Positions 22,620-34,150 of a DNA stretch of 64,000 nt are shown here, piece by piece. The stretch covers positions 80,983,082-81,047,081 of the forward strand of contig NC_039365.1 of assembly GCF_003573695.1 (NCBI RefSeq). Reading direction: 5' to 3'. The notes below the pieces were generated by a model, which was not told where the DNA came from, ran no database searches, and was given only the letters and a program-made list of their open reading frames with translations. The position numbers and the translations under genes were made by a program. Within the stretch, counting starts at the first letter, position 1. Each line of letters begins with the position of its first letter. The stretch is from Papaver somniferum. Lineage: Eukaryota > Streptophyta > Magnoliopsida > Ranunculales > Papaveraceae.

Positions 22620-24191
22620 GTTGTTAATCTATTCCCATTTGTGTGGAAAAAATGTTGTTTCATTGTTGGAATAAGAGATGCTAATTTCCTCCACTGATGT
22701 CTGGTTGATGAAGGCAGGTTATCTGGAGTTTCCGTAAATATAAGTTGTTGTTTCAAATATTTTTCATTGTAGAGGGTAGCAAAGACCGAATCTGGTTTCT
22801 CATGGATGTTCCAAAACCGCTTCATAAGTAGCGCCTTGTTATGATCACTGCTTCTGCGTATACGTAGACCTCCTTGTGTCATGGTTCTATTCAGCTTATC
22901 CCATCCCAAAAGATGAAACTTCTTGACGGAAGAGTCATGCCCCTTGAAAAAATTCCTGGTGATCTGATCAATTTTCTTGCGCACTTGGGTAGGAAAATAT
23001 TGTGCTTGCATTATGTGGTTGCAAGTAGGGGTTAAGGAAGATTTTATTAGAGCGAATCTTCCTGCAGGTGTTAAGCATTTCGTTACCCAACCTTTCGCCT
23101 TGTGTGCAAGCCGGTTTAGCAGAGGATTAAACAGATGACGAGAAACTCTACCTTATTTGAATTGGACTCCTAGATAGATGTAGGGTGTTGAGGTTGTGGG
23201 AAAATCAAAAGCTTGATGAAGGGCACTTACCTGAGATGGGTCAAGCTTTGGGTAGTGAATAATAATGGATTTGGATTTATTAAATTGTTGCCCTGCTGAG
23301 GTACTATACCATTGAAGAAGGTGTTGGAGATAATCCGAACCTTATGTAGAGGCCCTGTATGTTATTATTAGAGTGTCTGCATTCATAAGATGGAGGATTG
23401 ACGGGGCTTTTTGAAAAATTCGAATTCCCTCCACTGCTTTTTGTGCCTCAAGATTCCCTAAGTTTGTTGAAAGTATTTCCGCACAAATGATAAACACATA
23501 TGAAGATAGTGGGTCCCCTTGTCTTGTTCCTCTTGTTGGAGTGATATATCCATGCGGTGTGCCGTTAATGTTGGTTGAATAGGTGACTGTTGATATGCAT
23601 AACATGATGTATTTTATACACCTTGGTGCAAAACCTAATTTGGTAAAGGCTTTTCTGACGAACCCACAATCCAAGTTATCATAGGCTTTCTGGATATCAA
23701 GTTTAAGTGCTATTTTGGGATCTCTTGTATTGTTTGATGTTCTGATGTGGTGAAAAAGCTCGCCTACAATTGCTATGTTATCATGGATAGATCTTTGGGG
23801 TACAAAAGCGCTTTGATAAGGTTTTATTAGGAATGGAAGTAAGGTGCGTATGCAGTTAACAAGAATTCTTGAGATGATTTTATAGGTGAAATTACAAAGT
23901 CCTGTGGGCCTAAATTGTGATGGTTTAGATGGATGATCCACCTTGGGGATTAACGTTACGTTCGTGTGGTTCATGAGTGGATAGATATTTATAGATTTGA
24001 AGAAACTACGTACCATTTCTATCAACTGTAAATGGGTTGTTTCCCGTAAAACTTTGGAAAACTTGCTAGTGTATCCATATAGACCTGGGGAACGCTCATA
24101 ACCAATAGAGAATAAGGTTCTTTTAATCTCCTCGGGAGTTGTTTCTTATGTCAGTGAAGCACATTGGCGGCGAGTTAACCTTGGGGTTATT
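22620..24191 (-). pseudogene. LINE ORF2, reverse-transcriptase fragment
   Basis: Read leftward from 24191. RT motifs include NVTLIPKVDHPSKPSQFRP, YQSAFVPQRSIHDNIA, LDIQKAYDNLDCGFVRKAF and GTRQGDPLSSYVFIICAEIL (24025-23470). The catalytic FADD box is damaged (HLMNADTLII near 23385). At 23011-22620 comes the post-RT region (LNRTMTQGGLRIRRSSDHNK, ALLMKRFWNIHEKPDSVFAT, HQWRKLASLIPTMKQ). A stop and frame change separate the two halves. It joins the fragment at 9981 downstream and the fragment at 30999 upstream once the inserted elements are removed. Confidence 0.88.
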
Positions 24192-25898
24192 TGATAGACG
24201 CATTTATGTGTCTATTTTCATCTCGATTTTCTATATTGTTAGTACCCATTTCCGTATTTATTTGATTATTTTATGTCTTTGTAGGTATTTTTGGAGAAAT
24301 AAACATGTGCGTAGAAATTGGCTCGAAAAGTGGTATTTGCACCCTCGGAAGGAATTACTGAAGGGACGCCAGAAGTATGTTGGAGACACCCCATGACATG
24401 TATTATTTACATCCTTCAAATGGATAAGGGGTACTCAGTTGATAAGGGCCACCTCAGGGCAACTACTATTTGCACCCCATCAGTGGTTAGGGGGAGACCG
24501 CCTTTCTTCACAAATTCAAAAACTAAATTTGGCGGGAAGATTTGCTTCACATCTGCGTAACTGCTGGATTGGGTTTCAAGGAGATTTGGTCGGAGTTTTT
24601 GTTAGAGTTTTACCTGGAATGTCTTATCACATCGAAACAGGCTTGGTAACGGGCCCTAATTCGAAGGAGAAAGGTTCTTCACGTAACTTTCCTAAGACAG
24701 GGGAGTTAACTATATCGGGTCTTCTTGGATTTTGGGGAGAGTTTTGAACGAGATTTAACCGGAGATTATCATGGGTATGGACTGATATTGGCCTGTTAAC
24801 GTAAATCAGGTTTGGTAGTTGGTTTGAGATCGAAGAAAAAGAAAATTCACCAGACTTTCTTTACAAACAGGGAGAAGAATTATTTACGGGAATTTTGAGT
24901 GAATATTTGGGAGGATATATTATCTAATTTGTTTTGAATCTATCTAAGGAAGTTGTTGTTGAATAAGAAAAGATTACAGACGCGTAGACGAGCTGGCAGG
25001 TAGTTATTTTCGTGACTTGCTGGAGGGTGAAAGGAAAACTATTTTCGAATATTTCTTGCCTTGGAGGTTGCTGTGAGGTATAAATACAAGTGCTGGGAGT
25101 CTAAGAAGGGGATCGAGACCTAGTAGAGAGTTTTGGGTTGATACGGAGGCTTAGGGAGAGACAACAGAGGTCTCTGCTCGGAGAAAGAAAGTTGTAGAGT
25201 CGTTTCTGCACTTTCAGGGAAGAGAAGGAAGAAGAAGAAGAACTGACATCCTAAGTCAGTCGCAGAGAGGTGTAGTTTAGTTACTGCAGCAGAGAAGTAT
25301 CGTTTAGGAGGCAGTCTTATATTCTATGTAGTCTTTGTAACAGTCAGTCTGGAACGCCTATACACGTTGCAATTGATCTGTTTTATTTTTTTCTTGTATT
25401 TTCACTCTCTTCAAACACTTTGGAGCCATGAATAAATATTTTGAGCATGTTTTTGATATGAGGAGCTAAACCCAACACTGGGACGACGGAGGAAGCCCTT
25501 TTTCATCATTGTGGTAATTCTATTAATTCTTTATATGACTTTTTGCACTAAAATTGAATTGATTTATGATTTCTCTTGAATGGTTGTGATTTCAATTGAT
25601 GGGTCATGCTTAGCTTAAGTGTTTTGATGTCCCATGCTTTAGATTTACAGTCATTACTTTCGGAATCTACTTTGGAAAATAATAAGAGCCAATAATCTTT
25701 ATCATATGAGCTATAATTGTGTAGAATTGATTTTTGAACCACATGAGTAAGAAAATTGGTGAAATCCCGAGTCTCAGTACCTCTCGTTATTGTGAAAACT
25801 TTTTTTTGTGTATATATTTTCTTTATTATTAAGTCTAAAATCGAGTCTACACAAGTCCGAGTTGAACGAACTTTATTTACCACTATAAAACCACATCA
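24192..25898 (+). repeat. 5' LTR of element B
   Basis: TGATAGACGC...CCACATCA. A TATA-like GGTATAAATAC lies near 25077. Open frames inside are repeated in the 3' LTR. Confidence 0.93.
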
Positions 25899-25903
25899 AT
25901 TTT

Positions 25904-25919
25904 TGGCGCCGCCGACGCG
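25904..25919 (+). promoter_or_regulatory. Primer-binding site of element B
   Basis: TGGCGCCGCCGACGCGG, five bases after the LTR, identical to that of element A. Confidence 0.75.
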
Positions 25920-26228
25920 GATTTGTATTTAGATTTTTTTTAGGTTTATTTTTATTTATATTATTTTTTGTTCTTTTTTAAGCGTTTTGGTATTTTTCGA
26001 TTCTTTTCAGATTTGGAGCGAAGCTACAAGGAAAGAAAAATTGCTATGAAAGGAAAGCATCGCCAAAGAAGGAAAGAAAAGAGGAATCCGAAAGGAGTGA
26101 AGAAAAAGATTTTGTATATAGTTATTTTTTTTAATTTTAGAAACTGTAAATAGGATTTTATTTTTGTAATTTTTCTTTTCCTTTTTGGACATTTTTATTT
26201 TTGGACTGGACATTATTATTATTTTGAA

Positions 26229-26450
26229 ACCCTGAGGAAGGGTTAAAAATTAAATATAAACTGTTTGCAGGGAAGGACGACAGTTACGATACTGTCTCGG
26301 CCCCTCGGGTTCGTACACTGACATTGGAGTCGGTGGCCTGAGTCGACTTCAAAGGTTCATCGCCCGTCTGGTGCGGGAGGTAAGACTCTATCCACCCACG
26401 AATCCCCTGCCAGTGGGTTTTATTTTGTGTGACAACTCACACCTCTGCAG
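26229..26450 (+). promoter_or_regulatory. Leader shared with element A, with candidate short intron
   Basis: Matches 13240-13435 of element A over about 190 bp. It ends in donor-like GGGAG|GTAAGA (GT at 26380). A pyrimidine/CTGCAG acceptor at 26450 sits four bases before the ATG of ORF1. Splicing is inferred. Confidence 0.45.
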
Positions 26451-26454
26451 TAGA

Positions 26455-27356
26455 ATGTCGAACTTGTATTACAATAATACAACGAATATCCGACTGAGTT
26501 TCAAAATGGACGTTACTCCTTTGACCATAGTGTGAATAGTGGTTGGGAACATCAGCCTTTTGAAGATTATGGTCCATACCATGGTGAGCCCAATTACTAT
26601 CCACATACACACCGGTCATATGAGCAAAATTCTTATATTTCTCTTTTAGAAGAGTCTCTCAGGAAATTAGAAGAGTCACGTAGGATAGCTGAGATGAATA
26701 ACTTAGTTTATGACGAAAGAAAACTTTCTATAGAGGAATCCCTCAAGCTGATAGATGAGACGAACGAAAGAATTGCTCGAAATAATCTTAATTTTCAATA
26801 CAGTGTCTCCAATAATACCCTTGAAAATGAGGATAGTTATTTGCATAAACAGAATGACGAGGATAAAATTGGTTACCCTACTTGTTTAGATGAGGTTCAA
26901 CCATTTTCATGTTTTTATAATGATGATTATGATGAGGATAATGTTGATGAAGAATTTGAAATATGTAGGCATAATGATCAGGAATTTGTTACTCCAATTA
27001 AGCTTTACGATGATAATATTATTTCTAGTTCAAATCCAAATAATTTTAATAATTATTCACTTATTCAAAAGGACGAGGATTTGACTAGAGATACCCCCGT
27101 TTTAGACGATGTAGTATTTCCTGTTTACGAAGTCGATAATGGTTTAGAGGAACGAGTTTATTCTGAGAATACTGTTTTAGAGTCCCAGGACTTAGAAACA
27201 TTAGTCTTAGACGAAGAAGATGAACTCGTAGAGCTTTTAACTATGAGTGAGGATGCATCACTTGAGCATAATCTACACGAAGAAATTGACTATTTTCAGG
27301 ATTCTGATGATCTAGAAATTAGGGAAATTGTAGCTAGTCTATCTATAGACACGTAA
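26455..27356 (+). pseudogene. Element B ORF1, acidic protein of unknown function
   Basis: Probable start ATG at 26455, right after the candidate acceptor. A one-base shift near 26478 moves into the long frame, which stays open to 27356 (about 290 codons). The N-terminal third is Tyr/Asn/His-rich. The next part has a charged, probably coiled-coil stretch (LLEESLRKLEESRRIAEMNN). The rest is strongly acidic with Asp/Glu clusters (DDYDEDNVDEEFE, DEEDELVELL). No capsid, zinc-knuckle or enzyme motif is visible. The intact frame of about 275 codons in a gag-pol-less element suggests recent coding constraint. What it does is unknown. Confidence 0.55.
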
Positions 27357-27425
27357 AACTCTAAGTTTGGGGGTGATTATAATTCTCCTTGTGCCTTACC
27401 TTTAGCTCTTACAGAGATCCCTCAC

Positions 27426-28058
27426 TTGGGACTTGACATATGTGCCTCAACCATTTTTCATACACGTTTTCCTGAACCTAGTGATGTCCATAAGGAAGTT
27501 CAGTTGTTAGAAACCCATGCTCTGGTTGATGTGGTTTTCCCAGGCTATGATACTAAGATTGACTTTGTTTTCCCACCAAATATTTTTCTTCCAAATGTGG
27601 GGATGTATGAATTTCAAATGTGTCAGTTACTGAGTTTTGAGACTAAACCTAAGTACTTTAGGATATTAGAAACGACACATTTGCCTAAGATTGACCATCA
27701 CTTTCATCGTGGTCAAATGTGTGAGTCAAAACTGATTGACTTTAAAGATCCGCAATTGTTCAGGTTATTATTATGTGCTTCTAAGCTTTTACTTGAGTTT
27801 TTCCATACTCTAATACATGAATCGTATCTTAGCTACGAGGAAACGCAACCCATGAAAATATTTTATTTGGACCCAGTTATAGAACCTAAACCTGAACCAC
27901 AGCTAGATGTAGTTGTCTTAAACAGGAAACTAGACAAGGGTGTGCTTTATTTGTTTATTTTCTTGACAGGTTGCAGATTCCTTTTACTTGTGATAGCTCT
28001 ATTTGGTTATGATGACCCACAGATATTTCGGCTATTATTTTATGATTCTGTGAGGTGA
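27426..28058 (+). CDS. Element B ORF2, unknown, hydrophobic C-terminus
   Basis: A 210-codon frame starting 70 bases after ORF1. The body is rich in Phe, His, Pro and Leu. The last 40 residues contain a hydrophobic run (GVLYLFIFLTG, then RFLLLVIALFGY) long enough to span a membrane. The same DNA (27941-27970) is a textbook pyrimidine tract ending in CAG, so the run could partly reflect a splice acceptor. No recognised domain. An env-like role is possible by position (downstream, membrane segment) but unsupported by motifs. The start codon is uncertain because the frame is open a little upstream. Confidence 0.5.
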   Translation: MGLDICASTIFHTRFPEPSDVHKEVQLLETHALVDVVFPGYDTKIDFVFPPNIFLPNVGMYEFQMCQLLSFETKPKYFRILETTHLPKIDHHFHRGQMCESKLIDFKDPQLFRLLLCASKLLLEFFHTLIHESYLSYEETQPMKIFYLDPVIEPKPEPQLDVVVLNRKLDKGVLYLFIFLTGCRFLLLVIALFGYDDPQIFRLLFYDSVR

Positions 28059-29290
28059 CTAATCCTTTCTTATTCTGGTTGAAGACGTTAAACTTAACAC
28101 TTCTTGGGAGGTAACCCATTCTCATCCAACACGGTAATATCTTTCCTTATCTCTTTTGCTTCAAATGGTAACAGTTGCTCCTTGTTCATGCTTTTAATTT
28201 CACCTTTGGAACATTGAGGACAATGTTAGATTTAAGTTTGGGGGTATAGGAGAAACTTTTTAGTTGCATAATTAAACTCCAGAGCCTAGAAATTTATGCC
28301 TATTAAGGATGGCACTAACCAATCTAACTGGATGGAAGCATTTTGGTTGTAGGAGTTGAGGAACCAATCTGACTAGATGGCAACATCTAAAGAGTCTATT
28401 CATAAAAGTATAGAGCTCAGGTGTTAGAAATAACATGATAGTTTCACCATATCTCGTTGAGTCCTTTTCACTTCTGTTTTTATTTTGTTTTGTTTTTAAA
28501 CTATGTTTCTTTAAGTGATTAGGTGGGGCTCACGATTCAAGTTGTTACCAATGCTAGGGTGAATTAGAGTGATTGAGATACAAAAAAAAAAGAGAGAGAG
28601 AGAGAGAGAGAAATTGAGACCAGACCATCACTGGAATAAATTCAATAAAGTCGACCACTGGAACCCTTGTATATGCCAGTTGTGTTGACCTAGAGTTTGG
28701 ATTATCGACCACTGGTATCCTTGTATATGACAGTGTGTTGATATTAGTCAGACTAGTATCTCAGTCCATTAGGATAGGTTCATTTTGGCGGAGGCCTTCA
28801 GACAGATATGAGAAACACCGTTCACCTAAACAACATCAAAACCATCTATGTTTTTCTCTATATCCATCATCTTGATCTATCCATGTGATTAGTTTTGACT
28901 CCGGATACTGATGTCCATAGTGCGACTATCTGAGTAGAGATCTGTCACTTATATATGAATTTTAGTATGCTAGAGCGCAAACTCGTGTACAACAATTGGA
29001 ATTTTGCATCAGGGTACTTCCTCCTGTAGTCAATAAGTATGCCAACCAAGGAGATTCTTTAGTGCCTTCCAAGGTTCTGCGTAAATGGCTAAGGTATGGA
29101 GTAAAGGTTTTGTGGGTATATCTCTTGTAAGCCCTCCGGAGACAACACTCCGCCACTAGGGCCACCTAGGGGTTTAAAGGCTTGTTGCATACGCTAAATG
29201 CAACCGACGTTGCTTGCGACAGTGAGTTAGGATTTAATTTTCTAGATTAGATTTGCTCGGGGACTAGCAAATAATAAGTTCGGGGGTATT
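28059..29290 (+). other. 3' non-coding region of element B
   Basis: Begins with GACGTTAAACTTAACACTTC and TGGGAGGTAACCCA (28084-28115), a segment I recognise as common downstream of coding in plant Athila/Tat-type elements. Then come ATTTAAGTTTGGGGGTAT (28230), AACTCCAGAGCCTAGAAATT, an A-run plus (AG)n (28582-28611), the hairpin block and a purine tract (29271-29290). Most of it is collinear with 19630-20649 of element A. Confidence 0.65.
29107..29203 (+). ncRNA. Multi-hairpin conserved RNA block, copy 2
   Basis: CGGAG-ACAACA-CTCCG (29137-29152), CCACTAG-GGCCAC-CTAGGGG (29153-29172, one A-G mismatch) and TTGCAT-ACGCTAA-ATGCAA (29185-29203). The third stem has replaced the C-G closing pair of copy 1 by T-A while keeping pairing. 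Confidence 0.5.
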
Positions 29291-30998
29291 TGATAGACGC
29301 ATGTATGTGTCTATTTCCATCTCGATTTTCTATATTGTTAGTACCCATTTCTGTATTTATTTGATTATTTTATGTCTTTGTAGGTATTTTTGGAGAAATA
29401 AACATGTGCGTAGAAACTGGCTCGAAAGGTGGTATTTGCACCCTCGGAAGGAATTACTGAAGGGACGCCAGAAGTATGTTGGAAACACACCAGGACATGT
29501 ATTATTTGCATCCTTCAAATGGATAAGGGGTACTCAGTTGATAAGGGGCACCTCAGGGAAACTACTATTTGCACCCCATCAGTGGTTAGGGGGAGACCAC
29601 CTTTCTTCACAAATTCAAAAACTAAATTTGGCGGGAAGATTTGCTTCACATCTGCGTAACTGCTGGATTGGTTTTCAAGGAGATTTGGTCGGAGTTTTTG
29701 TCAGAGTTTTACCTGGAATGTCTTATCACATCGAAACAGGCTTGGTAACGGGCCCTAATTCGAAGGAGAAAGGTTCTTCACGTAGCTTTCCTAAGACAAG
29801 GGAGTTAACTATATCGGGTCTTCTTGGATTTTGGGGAGAGTTTTGAACGAGATTTAATCGGAGATTATCATGGGTATGGACTGATATTGGCCTGTTAACG
29901 TAAATCAGGTTTGGTAGTTGGTTTGAGATCGAAGAAAAAGCAAATTCACCGGACTTTCTTTACAAACAGGGAGAAGAATTATTTACGGGAATTTTGAGTG
30001 AATATTTGGGAGGATATATTATCTAATTTGTTTTGAATCTATCTAAGGAAGTTGTTGTTGAAGAAGAAAAGACTACAGACGCGTAGACGAGCTGGCAGGT
30101 AGTTATTTTCGTGACTTGCTGGAGGGTGAAAGGAAAACTATTTTCGAATATTTCTTGCCTTGGAGGTTGATGTGAGGTATAAATACAAGTGCTGGGAGTC
30201 TAAGAAGAGGATCGAGACCTAGTAGAGAGTTTGGGGTTGATACGGAGGCTTAGGGAGAGACAACAGAGGTCTCTGCTCGGAGAAAGAAAGTTGTAGAGTC
30301 GTTTCTGCACTTTCAGGGAAGAGAAGGAAGAAGAAGAAGAACTGACGTCCTAAGTCAGTCGCAGAGAGGTGTAGTTTAGTTACTGCAGCAGAGAAGTATC
30401 GTTTAGGAGACAGTCTTATATTCTCTGTAGTTCTTTGTAACAGTCAGTCTGGAACGCCTATACACGTTGCAATTGATCTGTTTTATCTTTTTCTTGTATT
30501 TTCACTCTCTTCAAACACTTTGGAGCCAAGAATAAATATTTTGAGTTTGTTTTTGATATGAAGAGCTAAACCCAACACTGGGACGACGGAGGAAGCCATT
30601 TTTCATCATTGTGGTAATTATATTAATTCTTTATATGACTTTTTGCACTAAAATTGAATTGATTTATGATTTCTCTTGAATGGTTGTGATTTCAATTGAT
30701 GGGTCATGCTTAGATTAACTGTTTTGATGTCCCATGCTTTAGATTTACAGTCATTACTTTCGGAATATACTTTGGCAAAGAATAAGAGTCAATAATATTT
30801 ATCATATGAGCTATAATTGTGTAGAATTGATTTTTGAACCACATGAGTAAGAAAATTGGTGAAATCCAGAGTCTCAGTACCTCTCGTTATTGTGACAACT
30901 TTTTTTTGTGTATATATTTTCTTTATTATTAAGTATGAAATCGAGTCTATACAAGTCCGAGTTGAACGAACTTTATTTACCACTATAAAACCACATCA
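29291..30998 (+). repeat. 3' LTR of element B
   Basis: Collinear with the 5' LTR over its full length, followed by the duplicated TTATT. Confidence 0.93.
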
Positions 30999-31938
30999 TT
31001 ATTTCATTAAACAAGCTTTCATCTATCACTAAATTTGGTGCCGTATATTGATCGGCAAAATGATCGATCATTAGTCTCACAATGGTATCTTTGTCTTCAA
31101 ACCAATTCTTTGTTGATCTTGAAGTTCTTGAATGTGTTGCGGCTTCGATGAATTGTTATATTACTACGGAAGAAAGTGGTGTTGGGGTCGCTAGATTGTA
31201 GTTATTGAATCCTTGATCTTTATTGCCAGTAGGTTGCATGGAAGTCAAGTAAAGTCATGTGTTGATCTATAAGTTGTTTTTCCTGGAGCAACCAATATGT
31301 CAAGTCATCGCCAGTACGGGTGGCACATTGGTGTTGTGCCATTTTTATTTGGGTTATCGATTACTTGATCATGGTGGAAAGGTAGCCGAAAGTTTCATTG
31401 TTCCAATCAGCAAGGGTTTCGCTAGTCCAGATGACCTTGAGCTGCAGTTTTACTGTGGGGTATGTATCATTCAGTCTGGTCCATGCAGAATTTACCACTT
31501 GTTATAGTTGTGGGTGGGTAATCCATAAGTTCTCTAAGTTATAATTCTTGATCCCCTGCCAATCAACTGCTCTTGTTTGGAGCACAATTGGGTCATGTTA
31601 TGAGGCTATTCTTGGTAGATGAGTAACTCCTGCATGTGGGTTGGATGTTCTCCAATGTTGAGTTGCGATAGCTCTGTCAAGTCTTTATAGGATGTTATCT
31701 TGTCCTTGGTGATTGTATGTCCAGGTAAACAGATCGCCTCGACATCCCAGATCCATGAGTCCCATTTGATCAAATAACTTAAGGGATGGTTGGGTCTGAG
31801 CATATGTTACCTCTCTACCCCCTTCTTTTTTTTCCGATTGATCCATAACTTCATTGAAGTCGCCAATGAGGATCCATGGAGCATTGATGTTAGGAAAAAT
31901 TGACAGGAACTCGTTCAAGAAATCTTTTCTTGCATATG
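30999..31938 (-). pseudogene. LINE ORF2, endonuclease C-terminal part and linker
   Basis: Read leftward from 31938. The apurinic-type endonuclease motif APWILIGDFNEVMDQSEKKE (near 31890-31830) and the following LFDQMGLMDLGCRGDLFTW (near 31770-31720) are clear. The rest, to 30999, is the spacer between endonuclease and RT, with broken frames. It is bounded by solo LTR C on one side and element B on the other, both with exact target duplications. Confidence 0.85.
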
Positions 31939-33753
31939 TGATGAGCACGAAAGTGCGGCGCATTTTCACCCATAACTATATTAGCTAGGCCTCAATTTAT
32001 TACTAATAAACTTGTTTTATGTCTTTTCAAGGAAATAAGCTCTTACGGAGAAAGTTGCTCGAAAAGTGGTTTTTGCACCCCCGGAGGACACTTGCTAAAC
32101 GGACCCCTACTTTGGATAAGGGGCAGATTAATTACTAAGGGGCGCCTTCTTTACTAATCAGCACCTATTTCTATTCACACTCCAGCACTCAGGATAAGGG
32201 GAGACCTTCTTCTTCGTTTGAATATTCAATTTTGGCGGGGGAAATGGTGGCAAAATTAGGGTTTGGATTTTGGAGGTGTTCGAGTGAGACTTAATGGATG
32301 AAATTGAATGGGTATCTTCCTTTTGGTTAAACAGGCTTGGTAAGGTATTTGAACTTGATCGAATTTGGCTACAGTGATCGATTTGAAGCAAAAGATAAAA
32401 AAATACTTTTGGCGGGAAAATGTTTTAAACCTGTGAAGATTTCTGAAAATTGATTGAAGAGTTATTATCGAGATTTTCTCGTATATTTGGATTAATACAA
32501 CCCTGTTACGGTTAAACATGGATAGCAAGTTGTTTAAACTCGAAGAATCAGGAGGTTACTTGGAGTTGGAAGAAAAACAGGTTAATGCACGTGCCCGTGA
32601 GATATTTTTGGAGTATGGATGTATTATTGGGAAGATATTATTGCAGATTTTCATGGGATTTGAACAAATATTATATGCTCACTATGTACACACGTCTTTT
32701 ACGTGTTTTAAAGAAGCAAACTCGGTTATTTTCGGTAGTTATCCAAAACAGGGCAAGGAAGATATTATCGGGTGTAATTGATTTGATTCTCTGAGTTATA
32801 TTAGGAAGTTATGATTGAAGAGAGGATATTCTCTTAGGATTTTTTCTGTCGGATGAAAGTTTTGGGGATAAATCAAACAACTCAGAATCGCGTGAGAATA
32901 AAGAAAATATTCCCGAGTTTAATGTCATTACTGAGGAGATTATGATCATTTATTCGAAATATTTCTTGATTGTTGGGTATATAAATGATTCCTAAGAGTC
33001 AGAGAGGGGCATCAAGAGTTGAGGATAGGCTACAAAGAAGAATAAGAAGCTGCAGAGCAGATTTCTCTGCTGCTGCAGAGAATGAGAAGATGAAGAACAA
33101 TAAAATGATAAGATTTGTCGTTCTTGACCGTCACATATCCAATCCATAAACGGAAGCTCTTCTGCGACACCATATAACAATAGTTCTTCGCAACAGTTGT
33201 AACAGTGAGTTTTGTAACGACCTTGCAGCGTTGCAAACTCCTGGTTTATATTATTCTCCTCCCTTTTCTTCTTTGTAAAACACCATTTGAGCTATAAAAA
33301 TATATTTTGAGCGTGTTTTTCACTATGTGGAGCTAAACCTTTCTCTGGGACGACGGAGGAAACCAAAATTCAGCATGTGGTAAATTCATTTAATTATTTA
33401 TATGACTATTTGTATTAAATTAAAATTAGAAAAATATGTTTCTTAATTAATTATCATTTCGTTTGATGGTTTATGCTAAGGATTAATTCTTTGATATGCC
33501 ATGCTTAAGATTTACAATTAATATTTTAAGAATCTACCTTAGGCAAAGAAATAGAGTCAAAATTCTTATTGAATGAGCTATAATGGTTTAGAATAAATAG
33601 GTGAATCGCATGAATTTGAATATTTGGTGGAATCCTAGTCCCAGTAACTCTCGCTTTTGTTTATATTTATTATTTTCATTAAATCTTTAAAATTAATTTT
33701 CACAAGTCTTAGAGTTCGAATCTTTATTACTACAACACTTCAAAATCATATCA
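31939..33753 (+). repeat. Solo LTR of a gypsy/Athila-related family (C)
   Basis: Starts TGATGAGCAC, ends TCATATCA. Both sides carry ATATG (31934-31938 and 33754-33758), a perfect 5-bp duplication, and the LINE endonuclease frame continues across it. Blocks such as GAAAGTTGCTCGAAAAGTGG relate it to the LTRs of A and B. It has a TATA-like TATATAAATG near 32979. No internal region remains, as after LTR-LTR recombination. Open frames inside are not considered genes. Confidence 0.88.
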
Positions 33754-34150
33754 ATATGGATATGGAGGACCATATATACCCATGCACAACCATGGACGAT
33801 TAGGTGCAGGGGGAATGATAAGGACGTGTATATAACTCTGAGAATGTAGGATGATTTGCATGTCGTAGTTATCCTTCCACATTATGCATAGTCCTCCTCT
33901 CCTACCAACTTTAGGGACGGAGAAATGATTCTGGAATTGAAGTGATTGTGCGACAAAAGCCATATGATTGTTAGTAGCTAGAGTTTCATATAGAAAAACA
34001 AATGATGGCTTGTGCAGTGATATCAAGCTTCGAAGATAACAGTCGTTTGTTGGTTGATCCCCTGGCAGTTCCATGCTATAATACTCATCTTGGAAAAACG
34101 GATGAAGTTTCGGAAGCAGTTGCAAAGGATTTGAGTGAACTCTAATAGTA
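33754..34150 (-). pseudogene. LINE ORF2, endonuclease N-terminus
   Basis: Read leftward from about 34125. It carries the N-terminal endonuclease signature in degenerate form (YSMELPGDQPTNDCYLRSL where SWNCRG is usual), then KPSFVFLYETLATNNHM and RRGGLCIMWKDNYD, ending in GIYGPPYPY at the solo-LTR junction. The active-site Glu of the ETK-like motif is present in YETLA. The 5' end of the LINE lies near 34150; no ORF1 precedes it, so the copy is probably 5'-truncated. Confidence 0.8.

Larger units (their letters stand above)
24192..30998 (+). mobile_element. Non-autonomous Athila-family element (element B)
   Basis: 6.8 kb, with 1.7-kb LTRs (24192-25898, 29291-30998) that differ at only about 1-2% of positions by eye. 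A perfect TTATT target duplication (24187-24191, 30999-31003) shows insertion into the LINE. The primer-binding site, leader, 3' region and purine tract are homologous to element A, but the gag-pol interval is replaced by two unrelated ORFs. It would depend on an Athila helper for particle and enzymes. It is the youngest-looking LTR element in the window. Confidence 0.9.

Noticed and set aside
24318..24747. Open frames of 80-100 codons inside the LTR of element B (also at 29301-29846)
   Set aside because: They are present in both LTRs, overlap in different frames, differ in length between copies and have no domain. They are chance frames in a repeated control region.
28582..28611. A-run plus (AG)n in element B as a retroposon tail
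   Set aside because: Element A has a long A-run at the same internal position, so this is a microsatellite within the shared 3' region, not an insertion end.
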